Origin: Clostridium sp. CAG:167
GTDB taxonomy: Bacteria; Bacillota; Clostridia; Lachnospirales; Lachnospiraceae
Direction of reading: 5' to 3'
DNA length: 15,152 bases
Assembly (NCBI GenBank): GCA_000433735.1
Contig: HF998353.1
Span: forward strand, 118,720-133,871
Below the pieces are notes generated by a model that did not search any database, had not been told where the DNA came from, and saw only the letters and a program-made list of their open reading frames with translations. Numbering within the stretch: the stretch's first letter is position 1; the number at the start of each line of letters is the position of its first letter. The position numbers and the translations under genes were made by a program. Below are positions 6,347 to 13,543 of this stretch, piece by piece.

Positions 6347-6649
6347 TCAAATTGTTATGTCAAATCCACTGGTCCTACGTGGAGCTTCCGGCGCTTTTTC
6401 TTCTTTCTTTTTTCTTTTTTTCATGCCATCGTGCCGGTCTCCTTTTCCAGAGCCACCGTCTTTGTTCATTTTTTCAGAGTTCTGCGTCTCTACCGCCTGT
6501 CTCTGATTTCGTTTCACTTTTTCCTGGAACTGACTGCCCGGCTGCAAAGCTGCATGCTCCATCAGCTGGTTTTCTCTTCCCTGGATATCTGCCGCTTCTG
6601 CTGTTCTCGGCAGCATGGTAATTGCATCTAACGAATTGATCATTGCCAT
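6347..6649 (-). CDS. Small charged protein in the motility operon, function unknown
   Basis: I do not recognise this protein. About 100 residues: an N-terminal part (MAMINSLDAITMLPRTAEAA), a hydrophilic Gln/Lys/Arg-rich middle, a strongly basic cluster (KKRKKKEEK) and a short C-terminus SGFDITI. No membrane span or signal peptide is visible, and much of it is likely disordered. I place the start at 6649 because AGAGG lies eight bases upstream; an in-frame ATG at 6655 is only two bases from that site. It begins 20 bases after the FapA-type gene and ends 17 bases before the DUF6115 gene, so it belongs to the same transcript. A role in motility or envelope assembly is only a guess from context. 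Confidence 0.7.
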   Translation of the reverse strand: MAMINSLDAITMLPRTAEAADIQGRENQLMEHAALQPGSQFQEKVKRNQRQAVETQNSEKMNKDGGSGKGDRHDGMKKRKKKEEKAPEAPRRTSGFDITI

Positions 6650-6669
6650 AAACATTACCTCTTTTCACT

Positions 6670-8268
6670 CTACAGGCTGTCAAGCTTTACATCTGCTCCA
6701 TCCCTTACCAATCGGCAGTGGGACAGATTTTCATGGATTTTTCTGGATGCCTCTTTGACCGATACATCCACACCAGGGAATACCGTATTCTCCGCTTTGA
6801 TACAGGCATTTTTGTGTCGCTGTATCCGTTCGTTGATACTTTCCCTTTCCAGTTTGATTTTTTTGATTTTACGGATCAATCCCGGTTTTTCACCGGCTGC
6901 CCGTTTCAGATATGCGATCTGCTCTTTTTCCAATTTCTGTCCTGCCGCAACAGCTTCTCTCATACGGTCTGCTACTTCATCAATCTTGTCCACCGTAGCA
7001 CTGAGTGCATCCATCTCCTCACGCATCTCATTAGACCGGATGATCAGATTTTTATCTGACAAAATGGTAATTTCTGTTTTGGATCCCATCGTAGACCCCA
7101 GCGTTGTTGCATGTACAGTACCATATGTAGTGATAGAGCCTCCGTTAATAAGCCCTTTGCGTCCCAGCACCTCTACATTTTCATTACAAGTTATCTTACT
7201 GTGCAAAACAGCATCCGCCTTCAGACCGCCCTGACATTCTACCTGGCAGTTTTCCAGAAACTTTGCCGTAATATTTCCCTTGGCTTCCAGACATCCTTTG
7301 TCCATTCCCTGCATTCCCCGTTTCAACACAATGTTTCCTCCGGAGACCAGCGTACCGCCTTCCACCACACCATTTACGATAATGTCACCTTCGGCTTTTA
7401 CCTTAAATCCTGTGGCTACATTTCCTGCCACTTCTACCGTTCCGTTGTATTCTATATCTCCTGTGGATGGATCCACATTAGCAGGCACACGGTAAATATC
7501 GGACACCATGACCACATCATCTACTAGTGTTACATGGCCTGGAACTTTAGAATACAGATTGCAGTGATTTTCTGAAATCACAATGTTTCGTCCAAAACGA
7601 AGATGTTTGATCTTTACTTTATTAGCAGGAATGGGTTTGCCCAACACATTAATTCCCGGTACACCCTTTACTGCCGGTTTCAAAGCAGCCAGTTTATCTC
7701 CTTTTTCCACCAATTTAATATTACCAAGATGGTGAAAATCCACGCTGCCATCTTCATTTAACTTGGGCTTTGCCGTCGCATTAACATCAAAGAAATATTC
7801 AATCTGTGCATCGGAACCCTGTATTGGCTTTGTAGCCTCTGCAATAATGTAATCTCTGCAATACTCGTGATTCTCAAGAAAATGTCGAATCGCCTTTCTT
7901 CTTATTCCATGGCAGATGCCGGCCAACTGCAGATCGCTGATAATCTCATCTTCCGTCATAGACGAACCACCAGTAGACGGCGGATAAAAACGAGCACGGG
8001 CAACCATTGCATCTTCTGCAATATCTACCAGCACACGCTCTCTCTCCGGTATCATTTCACCTTCTTTAATGTAAAGAGGTGTCTCGTATTCGCCTTTTTT
8101 AACATAGGCATCCAATAGCACCAAATCGTACTCTTCCCAGGAGATTGCTTCAAAATACCGGACGATATCTTCCGTCTCCGCTTTCTTGCCCTCTCCCTGT
8201 TCAGGGAAAATTCTCAGGTACACTTTGTTTTCTTTTTCCTCCAGCTGAAAATAAGCATTTTTCGTCAT
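6670..8268 (-). CDS. DUF342 / FapA-type protein (flagellar assembly protein A family)
   Basis: The 532-residue protein fits the DUF342 (FapA) family. An N-terminal domain (about 1-170) includes the stretch PSTGGSSMTEDEI. It is followed by the conserved core (about 170-400) of short Gly- and Val-rich repeats (GDIEYNGTVEVAGNVATGFKV, GDIIVNGVVEGG, GGNIVLKRGM) expected to form a right-handed beta-helix. A charged helical C-terminus (about 415-500) looks like a coiled coil. No signal peptide or membrane span is seen, so it is probably cytoplasmic. The family occurs in motility operons and in polar-localised systems; its exact mechanism is poorly known. The ribosome binding site GAGGGG lies six bases before ATG, and the gene begins 21 bases after fliA. 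The family assignment is firm; the function is inferred. Confidence 0.85.
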   Translation of the reverse strand: MTKNAYFQLEEKENKVYLRIFPEQGEGKKAETEDIVRYFEAISWEEYDLVLLDAYVKKGEYETPLYIKEGEMIPERERVLVDIAEDAMVARARFYPPSTGGSSMTEDEIISDLQLAGICHGIRRKAIRHFLENHEYCRDYIIAEATKPIQGSDAQIEYFFDVNATAKPKLNEDGSVDFHHLGNIKLVEKGDKLAALKPAVKGVPGINVLGKPIPANKVKIKHLRFGRNIVISENHCNLYSKVPGHVTLVDDVVMVSDIYRVPANVDPSTGDIEYNGTVEVAGNVATGFKVKAEGDIIVNGVVEGGTLVSGGNIVLKRGMQGMDKGCLEAKGNITAKFLENCQVECQGGLKADAVLHSKITCNENVEVLGRKGLINGGSITTYGTVHATTLGSTMGSKTEITILSDKNLIIRSNEMREEMDALSATVDKIDEVADRMREAVAAGQKLEKEQIAYLKRAAGEKPGLIRKIKKIKLERESINERIQRHKNACIKAENTVFPGVDVSVKEASRKIHENLSHCRLVRDGADVKLDSL

Positions 8269-8289
8269 ATTATCCCCTCTTCCATATGC

Positions 8290-9054
8290 CTAGAACAAGT
8301 TTATGAAATCAATGGAATCCCCCAATTGTTTCTTGATCTTTTTAAGAGCTTTTGTATGAAGCTGCGACACTCTGGATTCAGATACTTCTAAGATCATGCT
8401 AATCTCTTTTAGTGTCAACTCCTCATAATAATACAGTGTAATAACCTTTTGTTCATTTTCTGTCAATGTCTGCAATGCTTCTACCAGCATCTTTTTTACT
8501 TCGCTTTTCTCAAGTGCCTGCTCCGGCTGCTGAAACTTTGCTGTAAATGTTTCCATACCGCCTTCACTGCCCTGTTCCAGATAATCATCCAGTGATACCA
8601 CATTTGTAAATTCGGCTTCTGCTTTCCAGCCTTCATATTCATCCTTTGTGATACCAAGTTCCGCTGCTACTTCCTCATCAGTAGCAGGACGTCCTGTATC
8701 TGTTTCCACTTTTGCTGCAGCGGATTCCATTCTTTTTTGTTTTTGCCTCAAAGTTCTGGGAATCCAGTCCATTTTACGGATCTGATCCAGAATTGATCCA
8801 CGGATTCTCAAACTTGCATATGTTTCAAATTTAACATTTTTCGTTAAATCATATTTGTCAATAGCATCAATCAATCCAAAGACCCCATAACCAACCAGAT
8901 CATCATAATCCACCGTATATCCAAGATACATATTTAATCTGCCAGCTACCAGATTCACGACATTTGCATATTCCAGAATCAACTGCTCACGGAGTTCCGG
9001 GGATTTTGATTTCATATATTTATCCCACAGTTTTTTTCTTTCCGCTTCCTTCAT
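8290..9054 (-). CDS. fliA: Flagellar sigma factor sigma-28 (FliA/SigD)
   Basis: The 254-residue length is typical of SigD/FliA. Region 2 (about 25-95) includes DYDDLVGYGVFGLIDAIDKYD and the -10 recognition segment KFETYASLRIRGSILDQIRKMDW. Region 3 follows (about 96-175, GRPATDEEVAAELGI). Region 4 (about 195-245) has the -35 binding helix-turn-helix LTLKEISMILEVSESRVSQ. In the family it directs RNA polymerase to late flagellar and chemotaxis promoters (flagellin, motor, receptors) and is held in check by anti-sigma FlgM, which is not in this window. The ATG is preceded by AAAGGA at seven bases; another ATG four bases upstream is out of frame. The position after cheD matches sigD at the end of the B. 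subtilis fla/che operon. Confidence 0.97.
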   Translation of the reverse strand: MKEAERKKLWDKYMKSKSPELREQLILEYANVVNLVAGRLNMYLGYTVDYDDLVGYGVFGLIDAIDKYDLTKNVKFETYASLRIRGSILDQIRKMDWIPRTLRQKQKRMESAAAKVETDTGRPATDEEVAAELGITKDEYEGWKAEAEFTNVVSLDDYLEQGSEGGMETFTAKFQQPEQALEKSEVKKMLVEALQTLTENEQKVITLYYYEELTLKEISMILEVSESRVSQLHTKALKKIKKQLGDSIDFINLF

Positions 9055-9070
9055 CCATTAATCCTTTCCT

Positions 9071-9391
9071 TTACTCATCGTCTTCCTTCTCTGTCTGCTC
9101 TATTTTTTCTTCTTCAGCCTGCTCTTCTTCTTCCTGCTCTCTGCGCCGTGCTTCCTCTTCTTCCAGTTTCCGTTCTGCCTCTTCCATAGCAATTCGGTCT
9201 GCCTGGACTTTTCCTACAACCTGAGCAGCAATCTGTCCAATAATATAAAACAATACCAGAACGATCACCAGTGCCACAAGACTGGTGTCTACCGGCCACC
9301 CCTGCACAATGCACAAAATACAGGTGATCAATCCGGCAACAAGCATAACACAGGACGGTATATATCTGTATTTCACAAAGATTTCCCCCAT
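9071..9391 (-). CDS. Small membrane protein with an acidic, glutamate-rich tail, function unknown
   Basis: I do not recognise a named family. The 106-residue product has two predicted membrane spans (about 11-30, SCVMLVAGLITCILCIV, and 39-60, VALVIVLVLFYIIGQIAAQVV) joined by a short loop with a Trp-Pro. A charged tail (about 64-106) follows, made almost only of Glu, Arg, Lys, Gln and Ala and probably helical or coiled-coil (EEAERKLEEEEARRR). It sits between cheD (13-base gap) and fliA (16-base gap), inside the motility operon, so a motility-related role is plausible but is inferred only from position. The ribosome binding site is weak (AATGGA just upstream), and an out-of-frame ATG lies five bases earlier, so expression may depend on coupling with cheD. 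Confidence 0.75.
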   Translation of the reverse strand: MGEIFVKYRYIPSCVMLVAGLITCILCIVQGWPVDTSLVALVIVLVLFYIIGQIAAQVVGKVQADRIAMEEAERKLEEEEARRREQEEEEQAEEEKIEQTEKEDDE

Positions 9392-9404
9392 TCCATTTTA
9401 ATAT

Positions 9405-9890
9405 TTAAATGCTGTATTCTCCCATTCCCACTGCCCGGATTCGGAGCATTTTACTGCTGCTGTCAAAATAAATTGATCTGCTGTAGTTTTTCCCCACATC
9501 ACTGGCCAGAATTGGGATGTTCCACTCACTAAGCCACCGCTTTACAGCCTCAATGTTCTGATCTCCTATGTTCAACATACTGTTGTCTGAAATAAAGGAA
9601 AACATTCTTGCGCCCCCTGCAATCTTAGCAGCCAGTCTGGACGGGTCTGCTCCCTTTCCTATGAGTTCTTTTTTCATATCAAGAAGACAAGTGTCTGCAA
9701 ATTTGCACCGGTTTACTTCACTGTTCATCCGGGTACTGTCCGGCAGCATCACATGAGCCAGTCCGCACATATCACTTCCCTGATCATATAAAGCAACACC
9801 AAGACAAGAACCAAGTCCCAAGGTTGACAACACCGCTGGGGATGTACAGACTTTATAGTCTGCCATCCCCACTCTTACCTCTTTCATCAT
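9405..9890 (-). CDS. cheD: CheD, chemoreceptor glutamine deamidase
   Basis: The 161-residue protein matches the CheD family along its whole length. The active-site region STLGLGSCLGVALYD carries Thr23 and the nucleophile Cys29, and LAHVMLP carries the catalytic His46. The C-terminal part has the typical SIYFDSSSKMLRIRAVG ending. CheD deamidates specific glutamines on chemoreceptors; in Bacillus it also binds CheC and stimulates its CheY-P phosphatase activity. The start codon overlaps the cheW stop (ATGA), and MMKEV gives two adjacent possible initiator methionines; the site AAGAAAG upstream is modest, so coupling to cheW translation is likely. If so, the broken cheW frame could also influence CheD output. 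The usual partner gene cheC is not adjacent. Confidence 0.95.
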   Translation of the reverse strand: MMKEVRVGMADYKVCTSPAVLSTLGLGSCLGVALYDQGSDMCGLAHVMLPDSTRMNSEVNRCKFADTCLLDMKKELIGKGADPSRLAAKIAGGARMFSFISDNSMLNIGDQNIEAVKRWLSEWNIPILASDVGKNYSRSIYFDSSSKMLRIRAVGMGEYSI

Positions 9891-10371
9891 GCTTCTTTCT
9901 TCTCTTCCTCAATTGCCATAATATCCAGAAGGGAGATTAATGTATCTCCTTTTTTACCAATACCGGCAAGGAAAGACGCATTATCTTCATCCAATTTAAA
10001 GGTAGGCTTTTCGATATCTGTCAATGCAATATTCACTACCTCCCGCACTTCATCTACTAAAAAACCAATCATACAAAAAAACCAATCATAGACTGATCCT
10101 CCAGCCGTATGATAATGATTCTGGTAGCCGGGCCATATCCATCTTCCTCCAGACCAAAACGCCTGCGGAGACTCATAATTGGAACGACCTCTCCGCGAAG
10201 ATTGATCACACCAACATAATATGGCTGTGACTTAGCTACTCTTGTTATCTTAGATAACCGCACAATATTATCTACATAGCGGATGTCAATTCCATACTGC
10301 TCATCCCCTAATTTCACTACAATGTACTGAATTTCTTCTACTGCATCACTTGTATTCATCATTTCTTCCAT
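9887..10371 (-). pseudogene. cheW: cheW, receptor-kinase coupling protein, frame broken by a 17-bp tandem duplication
   Basis: Two overlapping pieces together make one CheW. The first piece runs from ATG at 10371 for 100 codons (genuine CheW sequence through residue 95, including YYVGVINLRGEVVPIM) and stops at TGA 10069-10071. The second runs from ATG at 10072 for 61 codons to the TGA at 9887. A 17-bp head-to-tail duplication (10056-10089) sits at the join. Removing one copy gives an uninterrupted 155-residue protein ending EEEKKEA, a normal CheW length, with the strand IIIIRLEDQSMIGFLVDEV restored. CheW links chemoreceptors to CheA P5. The gene lies between cheA and cheD; its stop overlaps the cheD start (ATGA). 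Start chosen by GGGGG seven bases upstream. It may be a true lesion, an assembly error, a reversible duplication or a recoded gene (see findings). Confidence 0.9.
10056..10089 (-). repeat. 17-bp tandem duplication inside cheW
   Basis: On the minus strand the two adjacent copies read ATGATTGGTTTTTTTGT (10089 to 10073) and ATGATTGGTTTTTTAGT (10072 to 10056). They differ at one base (T versus A), which lengthens the T run in the first copy from six to seven. At period 17 the longest exact match is 15 bases. Because 17 is not a multiple of three, the repeat shifts the cheW frame. Each copy contains an ATG, and the ATG of the second copy opens the frame for the C-terminal part. Confidence 0.95.
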
Positions 10372-10382
10372 GTCAGCACCCC

Positions 10383-12464
10383 CTAAAACAATGTGTTAGT
10401 ATCAAGGATCAACGCAACTTCACCATCTCCAAGAATCGTAGCACCACTAAAAAGTTTATTATAAGTGATGTGTTTTCCAAGAGATTTGATAACGGTTTCC
10501 TGCTGGCCCAAAAGATCATCAATCACCAGTCCAACCTGCTGCTCACCTTTTTTGATCACAACTACAATAAGAGACTCTGCCTCTTCTCCTGATTCTTCAA
10601 TATCCAGGATTTCATGAAGACGAAGAATCGGAATAACTGTCCCTCTGAGATTGATAACTTCTTTGGACTGTACAAAACTGATTTCATTTTTCGGAATATC
10701 TTCAATGCCATTGATATTGCCAAGTGGAATCGCATATTTTTCTTCCCCAACCTGTACCATCAATGCCTGGATGATAGCCAGTGTCAGCGGAAGCTGGATC
10801 GTAAAAGTACTTCCCTCTCCGGCTACTGTTTTGGCTATTATGCTTCCTCCCAATGCCTCAATCTTAGTTTTTACAACGTCCAGGCCTACACCACGACCGG
10901 AAACATCGGTAATCTTATCTGCCGTAGAGAAACTTGGTTTGAATAAAAGGTCTACAAAGTCTTTGTCAGTCATACTCTCTGCCTGTTTCTCTGTAATTGT
11001 GCCTTTTTCTAAAGCTTTTTTCCTAACTTTTTCTATATTGATGCCGGCACCATCATCCCGTACATCAATAATAACATTATTTCCATCCTGATAAGCATCC
11101 AGGAAAATAGAACCAACTTCCGGTTTTCCCAAACGAACTCGCTCTTCATTGCTTTCCAGACCATGATCAGCTGAATTTCGCAAAAGATGCATCAGTGGAT
11201 CACCAATCTCGTCAATCACTGTACGATCAAGTTCAGTTTCCTCACCGGTCATATACAGTTCCATCTTTTTATTTAACTTGCGGTTCAGATCACGGATCAT
11301 TCGTGGGAACCGGTTCACAACGCTCTCAATCGGTACCATTCGTACCTTCATCACAGACTCATGAAGATTCGTAGTTACTCTCTCCAGGTACTCAATCTGC
11401 TCGTGGAAGTTCTGGGTACTTTCTGCGCCGCTGGCTGAAACAAGTCCATTCTTAGCAATGATCAGCTCGCTGACCAGGTTCATCAGCTCGTCCAATTTAT
11501 CAATATCAACACGGACTGAACGGTTTCCAACTTTGGCTTTTCCTTTTTTATGTTTATCGCCGTCATCTTTTTTCTCTTGTTTCGGCTTTTCTGCCGCATC
11601 TGTTTCTGCCTTTGCAGTCTCTTTCTTCGTTTCCTCTTTTGACTCTGTTTCTGCTTCCGGAATCACATAATCCTCTATGTAAACTTCCGCCACTTCCGAA
11701 ACATTCAAAATCATGTTCTTTATATTTTCTTTAGAATCTGTTGTTGCCAGAATCCAGCTGAAATCCAGTTCAAACTCTTCATCTTCAATCTGCTCTGTTG
11801 TAGGGACAGACTTAATCAGTTCGCCCTTACTCTCAACTGATTTGAATACCAAAAATGCTCTGGCAGCTTTCAAAATACAGCTGTCTGATAAATACACCGT
11901 GATTCCGAAAATATTTTTGCCCTCTGCCTTGGCAGTTTTCATAGCATCGACCTCATAGTCAGTAACCGGGATCGTATTATATTTTGCTTTAGCTGCTGTA
12001 ACTGTTTCTTCCTTCTTCGGCTCTTCTTTCATGCTCTCTGCCGGTTTCTGCGCAGACTCAGCCGGTGCTCCGCCGCCTTTTTGCTCTTCCAGGACACTAT
12101 TCAAGTCATTGATAATGTCTTCATTATCCTCTGTTCCTTCATTTCCCTCGGAAGAAATCACATCCAGATAGGATTCCAGCGCATCCAGTCCACGGAACAA
12201 AATATCGATCAACTTCGGATTTACTTTCATGTTGCCACTACGAATCTCTGAGAAAACATTTTCCAGATCATGTGTAAGTCTCTGCATTCTCGTAAATCCC
12301 ATGGTGCCGGCCATACCTTTCAATGTATGGGCTGCACGGAAAATCTCATTTATGGTATCTTCATTTTCCGGCTCTTTTTCCAATATCAGAATATGCTCGT
12401 TCAAACTCTGCAAATGTTCTTTTGTTTCATCAATGAATAAATCCAAATATTGACTTGTATCCAT
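10383..12464 (-). CDS. cheA: CheA, chemotaxis sensor histidine kinase
   Basis: The 693-residue protein has the full CheA domain order. P1/Hpt spans about 1-105 with phospho-accepting His46 (AAHTLKG). An acidic, proline-containing linker leads to P2, the CheY/CheB docking domain (about 165-267), then a Lys/Glu-rich linker (270-312). P3 is the dimerisation domain (about 315-380, DKLDELMNLVSELI). The P4 ATPase has N box HLLRNSADHG (426-435), G1 box DDGAG (470-474) and G2 box GRGVGL (523-528). P5 is the CheW-like domain (about 560-693). It phosphorylates CheY and CheB in response to receptor state. The ribosome binding site AGGAG overlaps the cheB stop region. cheW follows after an 11-base gap. 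All catalytic boxes are present, so the kinase looks functional; cheY and receptors are not in this window. Confidence 0.98.
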   Translation of the reverse strand: MDTSQYLDLFIDETKEHLQSLNEHILILEKEPENEDTINEIFRAAHTLKGMAGTMGFTRMQRLTHDLENVFSEIRSGNMKVNPKLIDILFRGLDALESYLDVISSEGNEGTEDNEDIINDLNSVLEEQKGGGAPAESAQKPAESMKEEPKKEETVTAAKAKYNTIPVTDYEVDAMKTAKAEGKNIFGITVYLSDSCILKAARAFLVFKSVESKGELIKSVPTTEQIEDEEFELDFSWILATTDSKENIKNMILNVSEVAEVYIEDYVIPEAETESKEETKKETAKAETDAAEKPKQEKKDDGDKHKKGKAKVGNRSVRVDIDKLDELMNLVSELIIAKNGLVSASGAESTQNFHEQIEYLERVTTNLHESVMKVRMVPIESVVNRFPRMIRDLNRKLNKKMELYMTGEETELDRTVIDEIGDPLMHLLRNSADHGLESNEERVRLGKPEVGSIFLDAYQDGNNVIIDVRDDGAGINIEKVRKKALEKGTITEKQAESMTDKDFVDLLFKPSFSTADKITDVSGRGVGLDVVKTKIEALGGSIIAKTVAGEGSTFTIQLPLTLAIIQALMVQVGEEKYAIPLGNINGIEDIPKNEISFVQSKEVINLRGTVIPILRLHEILDIEESGEEAESLIVVVIKKGEQQVGLVIDDLLGQQETVIKSLGKHITYNKLFSGATILGDGEVALILDTNTLF

Positions 12465-12468
12465 CTTG

Positions 12469-13539
12469 TCACACTCCTATTCTCTTAAGCATTGTTTTCG
12501 TTATCTCTGTCAATGGAACCATTTCATCCACGATTCCTGCCAGGGCAGCTGCCCTTGGCATACCATACACAACACAGCTTTCTCTGTCCTGCGCTACCAC
12601 TTCAACCTTCTTGGTCTGTTTTAAAAGTTGTATTCCCTTTGTGGCGTCTGAACCCATGCCGGTCAACACGATGGAATAAATCTTATCAAGAGATGTATTT
12701 ACCAGGGACTCATAAAAAATATCTGCACAAGGTTTTAAACCGCCCCTTGCCTCAGCATCTTTTTCTGAAATATAATACTCGCCAGGTCGTTTTTGAATAA
12801 GCTGGCACTGTTTTCCTCCCATGGCAATGTACAATGTTCCCGGCCGTAATGGCTCTCCGTCACATGCTTCCTTTACCCGGAGAGGACTCAGTTCATTTAG
12901 TCTGGCTGCTAAAGATCCCGTAAACCCCTTCGGCATATGCTGAACGAGCACTACCGGATACGGAAAATCTGCCGGTATCAGCGGCACCACAGATTGAAGT
13001 GCCTTGGGACCACCGGTAGACGATGCAATCACTAACAGATTGTCCCCTCGGCGCACACTGCATGGTTTTTTTGACTTCTTAGTGAGTTTAGGATCAATCT
13101 TTATCTCACGGATCGTCTCTTCCATGCTCTGTCTGGTCAGTCCACATGCACAATAAACTCTCTGGATAATACTTGCTTCAAATTCTCGAAATACACTGCC
13201 GACGGACCGTTCCGGTTTTCTTACGAAATCAAACGCCCCTAACTCCAGCGCCTCCATCGTCTCTTTTCCCTCTTTCTCAGCAATGGAACTGACAATCAAA
13301 ACGGGCACATGGATATCTCTTTTGGATAACTCTTTTAAAAAAGCCACTCCATCCATCTTAGGCATCATAATATCACAAAGGATCATATCGTATGTCTTTT
13401 CTTCTGATAACAACTGAATCGCCTGCAAGCCATTACTGGCTGTATCTGCAACGGTCAGCCGGTCATCTGCGTTTATTATATCAGATATAACCCTTCTCAT
13501 GAGTGCAGAGTCATCTATAATCAATATTTTTTTATTCAT
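12469..13539 (-). CDS. cheB: CheB, chemoreceptor glutamate methylesterase/deamidase
   Basis: The 356-residue length is normal for CheB. Residues 1-120 are a response-regulator receiver domain with the acidic pair D9/D10, the phospho-acceptor Asp56 (LCDIMMPKMDG) and a conserved switch lysine region (VRKPERS). After a short linker, the methylesterase domain (about 165-356) shows the serine nucleophile motif IASSTGGP, the histidine motif VQHMPKGF and the aspartate motif GMGSDATKG. Known role: when phosphorylated by CheA it removes methyl groups from receptor glutamates and deamidates glutamines, giving adaptation. The start is supported by AAGGAG seven bases upstream. The stop lies four bases before cheA, and the cheA AGGAG site is within the last cheB codons. 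No cheR is in the window. Confidence 0.97.
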   Translation of the reverse strand: MNKKILIIDDSALMRRVISDIINADDRLTVADTASNGLQAIQLLSEEKTYDMILCDIMMPKMDGVAFLKELSKRDIHVPVLIVSSIAEKEGKETMEALELGAFDFVRKPERSVGSVFREFEASIIQRVYCACGLTRQSMEETIREIKIDPKLTKKSKKPCSVRRGDNLLVIASSTGGPKALQSVVPLIPADFPYPVVLVQHMPKGFTGSLAARLNELSPLRVKEACDGEPLRPGTLYIAMGGKQCQLIQKRPGEYYISEKDAEARGGLKPCADIFYESLVNTSLDKIYSIVLTGMGSDATKGIQLLKQTKKVEVVAQDRESCVVYGMPRAAALAGIVDEMVPLTEITKTMLKRIGV

Positions 13540-13543
13540 ATAA

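Noticed and set aside
6400..6425. T-rich tract resembling a terminator on the plus strand
   Set aside because: It codes for the lysine cluster of the small protein on the minus strand and has no stem.
7495..7502. CCGATATT on the minus strand, like a sigma-28 -10 element
   Set aside because: No TAAA box lies about 15 bases upstream and it sits inside the FapA-type coding sequence (encoding SDIY), so it is probably chance.
10562..10750. Small minus-strand frame inside cheA
   Set aside because: It is in an alternative frame of the conserved CheW-like domain and has no support of its own.
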